DNA of 64,000 nt from Microthyrium microscopicum (lineage: Eukaryota; Ascomycota; Dothideomycetes; Microthyriales; Microthyriaceae): contig MU004243.1 in NCBI GenBank assembly GCA_010405405.1, positions 987,340 through 1,051,339 of the forward strand, given 5' to 3'. The notes under the pieces were generated by a model. It was not told the DNA's origin and made no database searches. It saw nothing but the letters and a program-made list of their open reading frames with translations. Positions within the stretch are counted from its first letter, which is position 1, and each line of letters begins with the position of its first letter. A program made the translations under genes and the position numbers. Below are positions 54,690-64,000 of the stretch, in pieces.

Positions 54690-56525
54690 TCATCGTCTAG
54701 GCATGCCTCGTCCACGTCCGCGGAGAGCTCTCTGTGCTGCGCCAGGAGGCAATGGCTGATTCGGTGCTTGTGGTTGCTGCGACTCTTGGTTCTCTGTCAA
54801 TAATGATTAGCAATGTTCCATCTCTCGCGGAGTCAAAGTACTGACTGATCGTCTCATCAACACTCAATATTAAGCACGCCGCTTCAATCGCCGCCTGCGT
54901 AGCGTTGATCTTCACCAAAGCTGGCTCCCAAACAAACGTCTCCATATTATTCGCCACACCCTCATGTACGAAGTCCACGCCCGCCCATGTATTTCCTTTG
55001 CGATGCTCAACTCTAAGCCGATTTAAGATGTCCGTCGAGTCAAAGCCCGCATTGTCGCACAACTGGCGTGGTATTACTTCTAGTGCTTTGGCAAATGCTT
55101 TGATGATGGTTTGCTGCTTATGTGGTATCTTCTCATCCGCGTAGCTATGTAAGTACGCGGAAATCTCCATCTCACAGGCACCTCCACCAGCCACGATTGT
55201 CTTGTTCTTGAGCGCGCGCTTGACGACCATAATGGCATCGTGCAGACTGCGCTCCGCCTCGGCAATGAACTGCTCTGCACCACCACGCAGCACGAGTGTG
55301 CATGTCTTTGCTGCTGGACAGCCTTCGAAGAAGTTGAAGCGTTCGCCGCCGATTTGGCGCTCGTCGAAGCGCGCGCAGGTGCCAAGATGTTGTGGCTGGA
55401 TGTCAGAACAGGTGGATTGAATGCCGGCACCAGTGGCCTGGACGACGCGTTCCATGTCGTCACTCGCGACGCGGCCGGCGCAGAAGATATCGCGGTCAGC
55501 AAAGTATTGGGTGGCGAGATCGCCGATAGGGAGTTTGGAAAGGACGACTTTGGCGCCGGTCTTGTAGACGGCTTCCATTTTGTTGAAGATGATTTGCCAT
55601 TCGGCGTCGACGATGGCTTGATATTCGGAGACTTGTTCTACGCGGACTTCGGCGTTGTCTTTTTCGGCTTTGAGTTCGAGTTCGACATTCAGACATACGA
55701 TTTTAGGGTCTTTGAATGATTTGGGCTGTTGTTCGAATCCGGCATACGAGAAAGTCTTCTTGAAGGCAACACCGTTCACAAATAGCGAATCTTCCAACGC
55801 GCCTCCTGTGACCTTCTTGATTCCAATCAGCTTCTCCTCCAAGTCGTCCTGGTCCAAGCTCATGACAGCATCCACCACCATCTTTGTGAAGAATGGCGCA
55901 TTTCTGCTGACAAGCTTGCTGCTCATAGCCGTGGCCGCAAGCTTCTGTAGAGTATCGCGCTGAGCTCCCTCATCCGTGCTGACCGCAATTTCCTTGATCT
56001 TGTTTACCGCCATGACCGAAGCTCGCCTTAAACCCTTTATGATGGTTTGTGAAGACACGCCCTGCTCAACAAATTCTTTCACTTCTTTCAGTACTTCGCC
56101 AGCGAGGACGACAACAGAGGTGGTGCCATCGCCAACTTCGGCGTCTTGTGATCGTGCAATGTCGGTGAGGATGCGGGCGGCGGGGTGGACGATATCGAGC
56201 AACTTGGAAAACACAAATTAGCATCGTCGCAAAGGGCGCAGCACAAGATGACATACCTTCATGACAGTAGCTCCGTCATTTGTGATGGTCTGTCTGCCGT
56301 TGCCATCAACTAATAGAAGATCGCCGCCATATGGACCGAGTGTGCTTTTGATGGTGGACTGGACAGCGAGACAGGCGTTGATGTTTGAGAGAATCTGACC
56401 TCGGCCTTGCGACTGATCGGTACCTGACAATAACGATTAGTACGCGCAAAGAATTAGCTGGGAAGCTGTGTATGGTTACCTTCCCGCAGGACGACAATAG
56501 TGGGAGTTTGACCCCCGAACGACAT
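54690..56525 (-). CDS. CCT7: T-complex chaperonin CCT, eta subunit
   Basis: Four exons (56480-56525, 56257-56423, 54846-56202, 54690-54793) give 557 residues, as expected for a CCT subunit. Start [20 protein letters not shown] is eta-specific. Group II chaperonin motifs are present: [43 protein letters not shown] (ATP binding and hydrolysis) and [13 protein letters not shown]-type [13 protein letters not shown]. The tail is Gly/Arg-rich ([10 protein letters not shown]). It is one of eight subunits of the cytosolic ring that folds actin and tubulin. No frame damage. Confidence 0.95.
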
Positions 56526-57036
56526 GATGAGAGGTTCAAATGATGGCGCGAACTAGGTGATCGGAAACTAGAGTGTTTATACTGAACGATAAAAGCAGCA
56601 GAAAGTCAAAACAAAAGGGTATCGTGAACAAAAACTCAGAGTTGACTTTTAGACAGGCATCTTCAAATGTTTGATGTGAGGGAGGCAGCAAAACAGAAAA
56701 CGAGGGGCGCGATTTAGCGCTGGGCCGACTTTTCTCCGGGCACGCTTCAGCCTTGCCAAGCTTTCTAGCCTGATGTTCCGTCTTCATCAAGGACAATGGT
56801 GTCAGAAAGGATTAAAGAGTTAATAGGGGAATTGGAATGGATACAATGTAATAGTTACGAAATCATACAGCGGACATGGAAGCTAAAAGTCTCACTTAAA
56901 AAAATGCAAATTTTGGGGAAGTCAGGTTTCATTTTCTTTGGCTAAGAATACTTTAAAGTTTAGGACGAACTACACCTTGATAGTGTCGGAACACCGAGGA
57001 GTCATAATCATAGCAGACTCCGATATTTCGGAACGA
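56526..57036. promoter_or_regulatory. CCT7 promoter and spacer
   Basis: Upstream of CCT7 and downstream of the small membrane protein gene. No coding signal. Confidence 0.4.
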
Positions 57037-57405
57037 TTAGTTACGGGCTGCTTTCTTGCGAGTTGTGGCTCCGGAGGGAAGCACATCAAGAAGAGCCCAT
57101 AGCAACACTACCAGAGCGACCATAGCAACCACCAGATTGACCTGAGGCTTGCTTGCTGCGCTAGACTCGAGGAGGCGCTCGCAATAATCGTGTGGTGGAT
57201 CGTGGTCGTGTAAAGCGTACCACGCAGTAAGGCAGGGCTGGGAATAGTAGGTGCCAGGGTCTGGCTGGGTGACATTGATGTCATGGTGCTTGCTGGCGTT
57301 GAATCCGGCCTTTGGAGTGGCGACGTTGAGCTTCATGCTAGAAGCTGGATTGGTGCTCTTAATAGGGCTGAGAGCGGTCTTTGTTGCGGTAACGTTGAGC
57401 TTCAT
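57037..57405 (-). CDS. Small protein with C-terminal membrane span
   Basis: From the ATG at 57405 this encodes 122 residues. The segment MKLNV-[TA]-T is repeated at residues 1 and 24 within similar Thr/Ser/Asn contexts. A short region CLTAWYALHDHDPPHDYCER follows, and then one strong hydrophobic span near the end (VNLVVAMVALVVLLWALLDV) and a basic tail (TTRKKAARN). This is the layout of a tail-anchored protein. The same frame stays open upstream to a likely splice acceptor at about 57480, so an earlier exon may exist, but I find no upstream ATG. Function unknown. Confidence 0.5.
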   Translation of the reverse strand: MKLNVTATKTALSPIKSTNPASSMKLNVATPKAGFNASKHHDINVTQPDPGTYYSQPCLTAWYALHDHDPPHDYCERLLESSAASKPQVNLVVAMVALVVLLWALLDVLPSGATTRKKAARN

Positions 57406-58017
57406 GGTAGAGGCTGCAATGGTGCTAGCTGAGGGAACCGGCGTTGTCGTTGTCGCGGTTTGAGGTAGGTCGGTTTGTTGATCTGAAATCGATGGAAGCC
57501 TTATAAGTGATTTAGTGTTGTAGTAATCACCTGGAAAGCTGCTGATTTGATACTTCCTCTTGGACTAACGTTCTAAGTCTATATATATATTCCTGGCTTC
57601 AATTTTGAAAGACTTTGAGCGAGGAAAGCCATCAACTGTTCGGTCATTGTATGGCGGAAGAGAAGAAAGAAATGGTTGAGAAATTAACTTTGTGTGGTTG
57701 GATACAATAGCTTTCTGCAATCTTCCCTCACGCAACTCTTTATCTGGAGTTCGAGAACAAGGGCATTGTTGAACAGAGTTTGCCATTCAGATCTTCTAAG
57801 GTTGTAAGCCATGTTCATAGTAGTCTCATATTCTTTCACTGGGTTTAATTAGACAAGACTTGAGCCTATTCGGGTCATCGTCATCGGTCCACAGGGGCCA
57901 CATCAGTATGAAATATCAATTATGAAAGTTCAGCATTCGCACAAGCAAAAGGGGTATAATACGAAATCTCAACACTTGCCCAGTGTCCAATAGCCAACAC
58001 ATTTACCAACAAAGACA
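57406..58017. other. Intergenic, possible 5' exon of small membrane gene
   Basis: A CAG acceptor near 57480 and GTGATT donor near 57530 (minus strand) frame a plausible 48-bp intron, but no coding start precedes it. Nothing else is recognised. Confidence 0.35.
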
Positions 58018-61000
58018 TCAATCTCCAAGCTTTGACAGCGCACTTACTTGCAGAGACCCAGCTTTTTTGCCAACCACTTCGTCTTTCCTAGTCTTCTTTC
58101 GAGTTGGGTTATCCTTTCCACTCTTCTTCTGGCTCGGATGCATCATCTTACTCAACCGGATTGTTCGCCAAGTTGAAGCATGCACATATGTATCCTGCAT
58201 GGTATCCCCACTCCGCAAAACCCTGTTGTCCAACCCTCCAAGATCATCAATGGCAGCGCCTTCAATGGCCGCGGGACCAGCTTTGGCAATCGAAGCCTTG
58301 GGTATCGACTCATGGCTCACCGCTATCGTTTCCGGGTTTACCTGCCGCGCTCGATGTAAGTTCAACATGCTCGCGGCGATTGTATCCAAAGCACCCCGTT
58401 GACGCCGTATGACACGCAGCTTGCGACCAGGATCATACAGCTGCTGCTGAGGGATGTGCTGTTCATTCCAGTGAGAGTTCACTATCACTGACTGGAGCAC
58501 CGTGGGCTCATTAGGCGAGGTGTCGGCCTGCCTTGTGGTTGTGGCTCTACCCAGGTGCGAAGACAGCGATGCACCTTTGGCAAAAGAGACTTGGGTAGTC
58601 GGATGTTCAGCAATCGAGTCCTTGGCGTTCCCTTCTTTGACAGTCAATTTCTCAGGGTCCTCATCTGCTGGCGCTCGGAAAGTCAGCGTCTTATGAGTTT
58701 GTCCAGGACGGTAGTTATGTTGCTCATGGCTATCTGCGGCAATGTCCTGTAAGCGTTCCAGTAAACGCTTCGCAACAGCCAAGGTGGCTGCTTCTCTAGT
58801 ATGACTGCGAACGGAGGTTGATGACGAGGTATTAGGTGGCCGCTTCTCATCATCTTCTACTATCTTGAGGTATCGGGTAGTGCTAAAGCCTCGTCCAAGT
58901 TTTTGCAACGTAGTCTGCAAGGCCGAGCCCCCCATAGCTGTTTGAAGCGTTGGGCTTCTTGAAAGGTGCCATTGCCGTTTATGTCCAACACTGGGCTTTG
59001 TTTGAATATCAAGTTTAATTGCGCTGTACTTCATTGCCTTGGCTGATTGGATCTTTGGGATGTGTAAGATTTTGCTTGACGAGGGAAATGCGAGGTTTGG
59101 ACTTGTAGGGCTGAAGCCGTCTATCATTCGTTGTGTTTCCAAATTGGATAACCTGACAAGATCATACAGGTGCTCAGCAGTTGGCGTGGCAAACAAATTT
59201 TTTGCTTGATATTCTGCTGTTTTAGGGAGTTTCTGATTCATCCAGGCGGGTTGCTCGTCACGGTCAGGATTTACCAACTTGAACGGTTCTGTGAGATCCA
59301 AAAGGTGTCTCTGTTTGAGGTCATTTGCAGTGTGTTGTAGCGGCCTAGAGACTATATGTCCGTTGAGTGATTCTGGCTGTACCTCATTGTCTGGCTGTGA
59401 TGTAAGGACGAGTTTTTTTGATATTGTATTGGGTGGTGCCGAGTCGGGAACGTCGCCCACCTTACGCCATGCTGTGTTGGGGTACCTCAGAGCTGCGAAG
59501 ATTGCCTTCTTGCTGTCCGCTACGGCTACCTGCTTCGAAACGAACAAAGACGACTCTATTGTAGCAGCTCGTCGGGCGGGAAAGCCAGATCTTTGCAATA
59601 CAGTCGTTGCATTGCTGGCGTCATGCTTTGCTACTGAGGTAGAATCGTGGGCTGCAAGACCGACAGGACTCGGAGCAATGGTTGAAGATACAGCGTTGAC
59701 AAGAGAAGGAGCTGAATTATGTCTTGGTTGGAAAGTCCGTAGTAAAAAAACTACGCCTTTATTCAGGTTCGTTTTCTTCACATCGTGCTTATCAGAATCC
59801 CGGTCGTTGATTATCCGGCCCGTGGCTGTAACGCGAGCTTTGTGGAGAACAGAGATGGATTTTGAGTTGCTTTTGGCCCCTTGCGCCAACTGCTCTCCAG
59901 CACTAACATATGGGTTCAATATTCCCCTCGAGGCTGTATCTACTTTTGAGAACGTCGACTTGATACGTTCAAGTTGCGTTGCCACGTGTTCTCGTATAGA
60001 TCTCCGGTCACCAGACCATTCTGGTTGGCTCCTAGGTTGAGGAGTGTGATTCCAGGGCTCTTGTAGTTGTGCATTGCCTTCATGAAAAGAATAGAGATCA
60101 TAGACGCCCTGGTCGCGCAAAACGTTAAGAGACTGTAATGCTTTGAAGTGGAAAATCTCCGCAGCCTGTTCTTTTTGGTGCAGTGCCAGCCTTTGCCACC
60201 TGCGCATAAGTAGGTCCATTTGGGAAAGAAGTTTTTTATCTGTTCCGCATCTTCTCAGATAGCCGAGGACAAATTGTGCTCGACTCCTGGTGTAGCCACG
60301 TGTCTCTTGCAAAGGACGAAATATGCCCGCCATGCTTAAAGCGCGACCAATTCCGTTGGTATGGGCATGTCCATTTACACGTAGCAAGCGGGAGAAGTAG
60401 TACACGATGGTAAATGCCATCCAGGAAGGCATGGCTTCGTCATTGGCCGCGAGCCAGGCCACTTTCTCAACGAGTGGTAGATAGCCGGAGGCTGACATTG
60501 GGTAGCAAACTCCACTGTCTAGCTTTAATTTTGCAGTCTCGTTGAACTTGAACGTTCTCCACGAGGATTGATCCAGTAGCTTTTTTGATAGTTCCCACGT
60601 ATAAAATACCAACCGCTCTCTTTCGGCTTCGGAAGCACACTGTTCGTACAGATAACTCGCAATGCGGACAATAGTCCCCAGTTGGGCGCCTGGCTCATAT
60701 GAGTGCTGAATGCCTGCTTTGATCAGGAGATGGAGAAAGTCTAGCACCACGCCGATGCCTCCATGCAGTGAGTGCAGAATTTTGACAACAACGTCCATCT
60801 CGAACCCCCATTGAAGACCCACATGCGCCCATGCTGATATTAGTGCAATAAACTCGTCTGGTGCTTCAGTCGCGTTGTAGTTTCTTGGCCGATGTAAAGC
60901 AAGTTCAGTCAACCATGCAGCTCGAGCGACAACTTGATCATGTCTTCCAAGAGTAGTTTCATCGGCTATGGCCCGTTCTCGCGGTCGAGTGAAATACGAG

Positions 61001-62691
61001 CCAAATCCGAAGCATAATAGCAGCCTGCAATGTTGCGTTGCACTCAGTTCAGGAAGTAGTTGTAGTGCAGCACCTGTTGTAGAGTTTCGAGAAATCTCAA
61101 GAAAGACATCGTACCAGATTTTGGGCATTGAATATTGAAACTTGTGTGAAATCAGGGCGACTACAGGAGCTACGTCTCGATGAGCGAGAAAAATTGATGT
61201 ATGGAATAAAGCCGTGAGCCATGTACGGAGCAAATCCGTTGCTTTTTGATCCATAGAAAGATGTCGAGTAATCGTTGTGATAATACTGTCAGGCTGGTAA
61301 TCTATATCTCCTACAATACACCACTGAGAGCTAGAATAGCTTCGTTCGCTCAGATATTGTATCGCCGCTTTGAGGTGATGTTCTGTAAAGAGAGTACTGG
61401 TGACAGCCGATTTATTCTTTACTTGGGCTGTAGACTGGCATGCAAGACTCGTCCAGTATAGTAGTAGCTGTATCTCGGCCACTTGACTCTGCAGTGGCAA
61501 TGGACCCAGCGACTTTCTCCCACGCGACCCTGATTTTGAGTGTATTGCCGCGAACAGAGCCGTCATCTCGGTATCGAGTTCTTCACGGGGTACTTTTGAT
61601 GCAACATTTGGTACTATTGATTCGCGTATTTGTAAGGGCCAGCAGATCTTAAAAAGTTTGAATTGTATGGCTCGCATCCCCGGAACATCCAGAAACTGGC
61701 CTACTTGAAGGCGGAGCTTTTGTAGAACAATAGCATCAGGGCTCTCCTGAACCTTGCATTCCGCGAGCCCATGGACGATAGCCGAATATACGCCAACAGT
61801 GATACCAGCTTCTTTCTGTTTTCCTCCAGGTTCAATCCAGATAGGGAGTGCGTCCAAAACTCGGTGTAAATCTTTGGAATCCACCAATCCGCTTATCAAT
61901 GCCTGCCTCAAGCAGTGTATGTACTGCCTGAACTCGGAGCTAGAGACTTGCTCATCTTTCAGTCGTTCCAATAGGGTCGAAAAACAAGCAGATCCAGGAG
62001 CAATATTGGCTGGATTACCAAGAAATCTCAGAAGCTCCTGAAACGGCGCAACGCGATCCAGCAAGCTCTCAAAAGCTTCCCGGCTCTCATTCGCTGTTGT
62101 TATGACATCAGCCAGCGCATCATCCGGCCATGTCGGCGCCAGCACTGGTTCAGGTGCCAGATAATGCTCAGCAAGGCTTGCGAGCAAGTGCACTGCATCC
62201 TCCTTCCTCTTTCGCTTCCTTGGCAGTGGTCGCGACTCCGCTGGCAGAGGCTCAACGACTTGCTTTGGCGCCAAATAATGCTCAGCAAGTCCAGCTAGCA
62301 AATGCGCTGCATCCTCTTTACTTTTCTTTCGCTTCCTTGGTTGTCGGCGAGACTCGGCTAGTGCAGGAAATATACGCCCATCTGGTGGCTCCCAAGCCGG
62401 CTCTTTTGCTTTCCAAGCCGTGGAAGCGAATAGTTTTGATCCAAACAGCGCACCAATATCAATTGCTGACGCAGGGCTATAGGATTGGTATTGACCCATT
62501 CGACGCTTCCCCAGTCGTCGTTGGGCTTCCAGTGGCCCTGGTACACTACTTCCATGTCTCTTCTTGACAACATTTGCGAATCGATTGTAGGCGTTGTTGA
62601 GGATGGAGTCTGATATCCAGATAAAGTTGTGAGGTTGGGAAGACGAGAGTTGTTTGGCGAGTCGGCGACATTGCGGGCGAGAAGGGTTCAT
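58018..62691 (-). CDS. Large conserved fungal protein of unknown function
   Basis: One uninterrupted exon of 1557 residues, the longest frame in the window. The N-terminus has NRFANVVKKRHGSSVPGPLE and RRLGKRRMGQYQSYSP, a segment I associate with large single-exon Pezizomycotina unknowns. An internal duplication covers residues about 112-142 and 151-180 (PRKRKKSKEDAAHLLAGLAE versus PRKRKRKEDAVHLLASLAEH, each ending HYLAP). Its basic runs could be nuclear signals. The middle 700 residues look all-helical and repeat-like. The last third is low-complexity, Ser/Thr-rich and basic. No catalytic motif is seen. Scaffold-like function is a guess. Confidence 0.6.
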   Translation of the reverse strand: MNPSRPQCRRLAKQLSSSQPHNFIWISDSILNNAYNRFANVVKKRHGSSVPGPLEAQRRLGKRRMGQYQSYSPASAIDIGALFGSKLFASTAWKAKEPAWEPPDGRIFPALAESRRQPRKRKKSKEDAAHLLAGLAEHYLAPKQVVEPLPAESRPLPRKRKRKEDAVHLLASLAEHYLAPEPVLAPTWPDDALADVITTANESREAFESLLDRVAPFQELLRFLGNPANIAPGSACFSTLLERLKDEQVSSSEFRQYIHCLRQALISGLVDSKDLHRVLDALPIWIEPGGKQKEAGITVGVYSAIVHGLAECKVQESPDAIVLQKLRLQVGQFLDVPGMRAIQFKLFKICWPLQIRESIVPNVASKVPREELDTEMTALFAAIHSKSGSRGRKSLGPLPLQSQVAEIQLLLYWTSLACQSTAQVKNKSAVTSTLFTEHHLKAAIQYLSERSYSSSQWCIVGDIDYQPDSIITTITRHLSMDQKATDLLRTWLTALFHTSIFLAHRDVAPVVALISHKFQYSMPKIWYDVFLEISRNSTTGAALQLLPELSATQHCRLLLCFGFGSYFTRPRERAIADETTLGRHDQVVARAAWLTELALHRPRNYNATEAPDEFIALISAWAHVGLQWGFEMDVVVKILHSLHGGIGVVLDFLHLLIKAGIQHSYEPGAQLGTIVRIASYLYEQCASEAERERLVFYTWELSKKLLDQSSWRTFKFNETAKLKLDSGVCYPMSASGYLPLVEKVAWLAANDEAMPSWMAFTIVYYFSRLLRVNGHAHTNGIGRALSMAGIFRPLQETRGYTRSRAQFVLGYLRRCGTDKKLLSQMDLLMRRWQRLALHQKEQAAEIFHFKALQSLNVLRDQGVYDLYSFHEGNAQLQEPWNHTPQPRSQPEWSGDRRSIREHVATQLERIKSTFSKVDTASRGILNPYVSAGEQLAQGAKSNSKSISVLHKARVTATGRIINDRDSDKHDVKKTNLNKGVVFLLRTFQPRHNSAPSLVNAVSSTIAPSPVGLAAHDSTSVAKHDASNATTVLQRSGFPARRAATIESSLFVSKQVAVADSKKAIFAALRYPNTAWRKVGDVPDSAPPNTISKKLVLTSQPDNEVQPESLNGHIVSRPLQHTANDLKQRHLLDLTEPFKLVNPDRDEQPAWMNQKLPKTAEYQAKNLFATPTAEHLYDLVRLSNLETQRMIDGFSPTSPNLAFPSSSKILHIPKIQSAKAMKYSAIKLDIQTKPSVGHKRQWHLSRSPTLQTAMGGSALQTTLQKLGRGFSTTRYLKIVEDDEKRPPNTSSSTSVRSHTREAATLAVAKRLLERLQDIAADSHEQHNYRPGQTHKTLTFRAPADEDPEKLTVKEGNAKDSIAEHPTTQVSFAKGASLSSHLGRATTTRQADTSPNEPTVLQSVIVNSHWNEQHIPQQQLYDPGRKLRVIRRQRGALDTIAASMLNLHRARQVNPETIAVSHESIPKASIAKAGPAAIEGAAIDDLGGLDNRVLRSGDTMQDTYVHASTWRTIRLSKMMHPSQKKSGKDNPTRKKTRKDEVVGKKAGSLQVSALSKLGD
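62152..62358 (-). repeat. Internal tandem duplication in the 1557-residue protein
   Basis: Two adjacent copies of a roughly 115-bp in-frame unit encode PRKRK...HLLAxLAEHYLAP. Copies differ at several codons, so the duplication is not brand new. Confidence 0.7.
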
Positions 62692-62969
62692 GAAGCGAGA
62701 GACATTGGGCGATGAGTTGTTGAGCCTTCTATTTACGAGTCGATTGGGCGCATGTAGGAGGCAGAAGTTTGGGCTTGGTGATGTGTTTGCTGGGTGGATT
62801 GAAATTCAAGAAAACAGTTGAGATGGAAGCAGTTGAATTGAACTTTTTGACTTTCAAACTTTCAAGCTTCAATTGGAGGACAGGGGTCAGTCTTGGCGCG
62901 ATTTTTAATTCAGCGCATCTGGCTATTTTATGCCTGGAAGAACCTCTATAGGTTCGGAAGGGATAGTAT
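62692..62969. promoter_or_regulatory. Promoter region of the 1557-residue protein gene
   Basis: Normal-composition sequence between the gene start and the AT-rich block. No coding signal is supported. Confidence 0.4.
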
Positions 62970-64000
62970 TAGTAAAAAAAGGAAAAAGGGAGGTTAGTGA
63001 GTTTTCTACCTAGAAATGATTTTGCCCTACGTTATAATTTATAATTATTTCGTCTAATTTGTCTCTCTAATTAGTTTCTAAAGCAAGACCTTTAATTAGT
63101 TTAACTATCTTAATTCTTTAGTCCTTTTTAAGCTATAAGTTATTAACTAAGGTTTAATCTATTAAAGATATTAATTATTATTAACTATCTTAATTATATT
63201 AACTATTTTATTACTATTATATATTTTTACTACTAATTATTAATATTAATTGTTAAAGTTATTATTAGTTTCCTCTTTCTCTTTCTTTATTTTATTATTA
63301 TCTATATTATTACTATCTTTTATATCTTAGTATTATAGTATTAAAGCTAGCTCTATATAAAGGTTAACTAGTCTCTTTAACTTTCTAATATTTAATAGAT
63401 AGTATTTAAGATTATATATATTTATATTATAAATACGTATTTTTAATAATTTTGCTATTAGATATTAGTATATAGAGACTTTAATAAAAATATATAGGTA
63501 GTAGCGTTTAGTATATAGTTAAAATAATTACTTAGATTAATTAGATAAAGAGTTATTACTTTTATTTTCTTTATAGATCTATTATTATATTAATTATATA
63601 TTTAGTATTATAAATAAAGCTCTTATTTACTAACGTATTTTTTTATATTTTTTTTAGAAAGGTATTAAATAATAGTTTAGTTATAAAAGGTTTAGTAATA
63701 AACCTTATAGGAAGGCTCTAATATAATAAGTTTTTATATAAAAGAATCTATTTAAGGCCTAATTCTTTATATTTTAGTAAGTCTTAGAAATATAGTAGTA
63801 TTAGCTATTTTATAAAGTATTATTATATATAGTATAAGAAAAAAAAGTAAAATACTTAGTAATCTATAAAAACTACTTATTTTTACTTATTAAATATAGC
63901 TATTTTATTTATATAAAAGTAAATATATTAGTAGGTAATTAAGAATATCTTACCTTAGAGATATATTTTAAACTATTATAGTATTTTAACTTTCTATTAT
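62970..64000. repeat. AT-rich RIP-like block, open at window edge
   Basis: Composition changes abruptly to almost pure A/T with hardly any CG or GG/CC steps, and stops crowd every frame. This is the mark of repeat-induced point mutation on an old repeat. Neither the element class nor its right end can be told from the window. Confidence 0.6.

Noticed and set aside
1-64000. tRNA, rRNA, CRISPR arrays and riboswitches
   Set aside because: No cloverleaf, rRNA core or repeat-spacer pattern was recognised by eye on either strand; a dedicated RNA-gene scan was not possible.

Overview
The window looks like a filamentous ascomycete (Pezizomycotina) chromosome segment. Most genes have 1-5 introns of about 46-80 bp with GTRNGT donors and CTRAC-type branch sites. 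Fungus-specific families are present (Zn2Cys6 regulators, an RTA1-like membrane protein, an AA9 polysaccharide monooxygenase, F-box proteins, an AIM9-like kinase), and very AT-rich, RIP-like blocks alternate with normal gene space. The AA9 gene and several secreted proteins suggest a saprotroph or plant-associated fungus. I cannot name a genus.

Layout. 0.1-12 kb: BTB protein, F-box protein, M20 amidohydrolase, eIF2A, second F-box protein. 12-16 kb: GPI-anchored-type secreted protein, an AT-rich hairpin-bearing block and a decayed pepsin-type protease. 16-24 kb: AIM9-like phosphotransferase, then an RTA1-family membrane protein between two Zn2Cys6 regulators. 25-27 kb: AA9 monooxygenase with a long C-terminal tail. 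30-43 kb: zinc-finger protein, glyoxalase-like protein, two adjacent convergent genes that both carry frame disruptions (a conserved fungal unknown and a HAD phosphatase), secreted GH18-like protein, translin, mitochondrial EF-Tu, 3-hydroxyisobutyryl-CoA hydrolase. 43-49.6 kb: MARVEL protein, a small TA-flanked MITE, a neutral amino-acid permease and a Mutator-like non-autonomous element with a 9-bp target duplication. 49.9-54.4 kb: a cluster of three secreted cysteine-knot-like repeat genes. 54.7-62.7 kb: CCT-eta chaperonin, a small tail-anchored-type protein and a 1557-residue fungal unknown. 62.97-64 kb: an AT-rich RIP-like block running off the edge.

The most unusual content is the 49.9-54.4 kb cluster. 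Three adjacent genes encode signal peptides followed by six, one and two copies of a six-cysteine module (C-C-CC-x4-C-C, the inhibitor-cystine-knot order). Every module is split the same way: a 13-, 19- or 22-nt microexon carries Cys1, a phase-1 intron follows, and the next exon carries Cys2-Cys6. The complete splice model of all three genes closes in frame. Other points of note are two introns that only stay in frame with GC-AG splicing, and three host genes with frame damage. All splice sites were read by eye; no alignment, domain search or transcript evidence was available.
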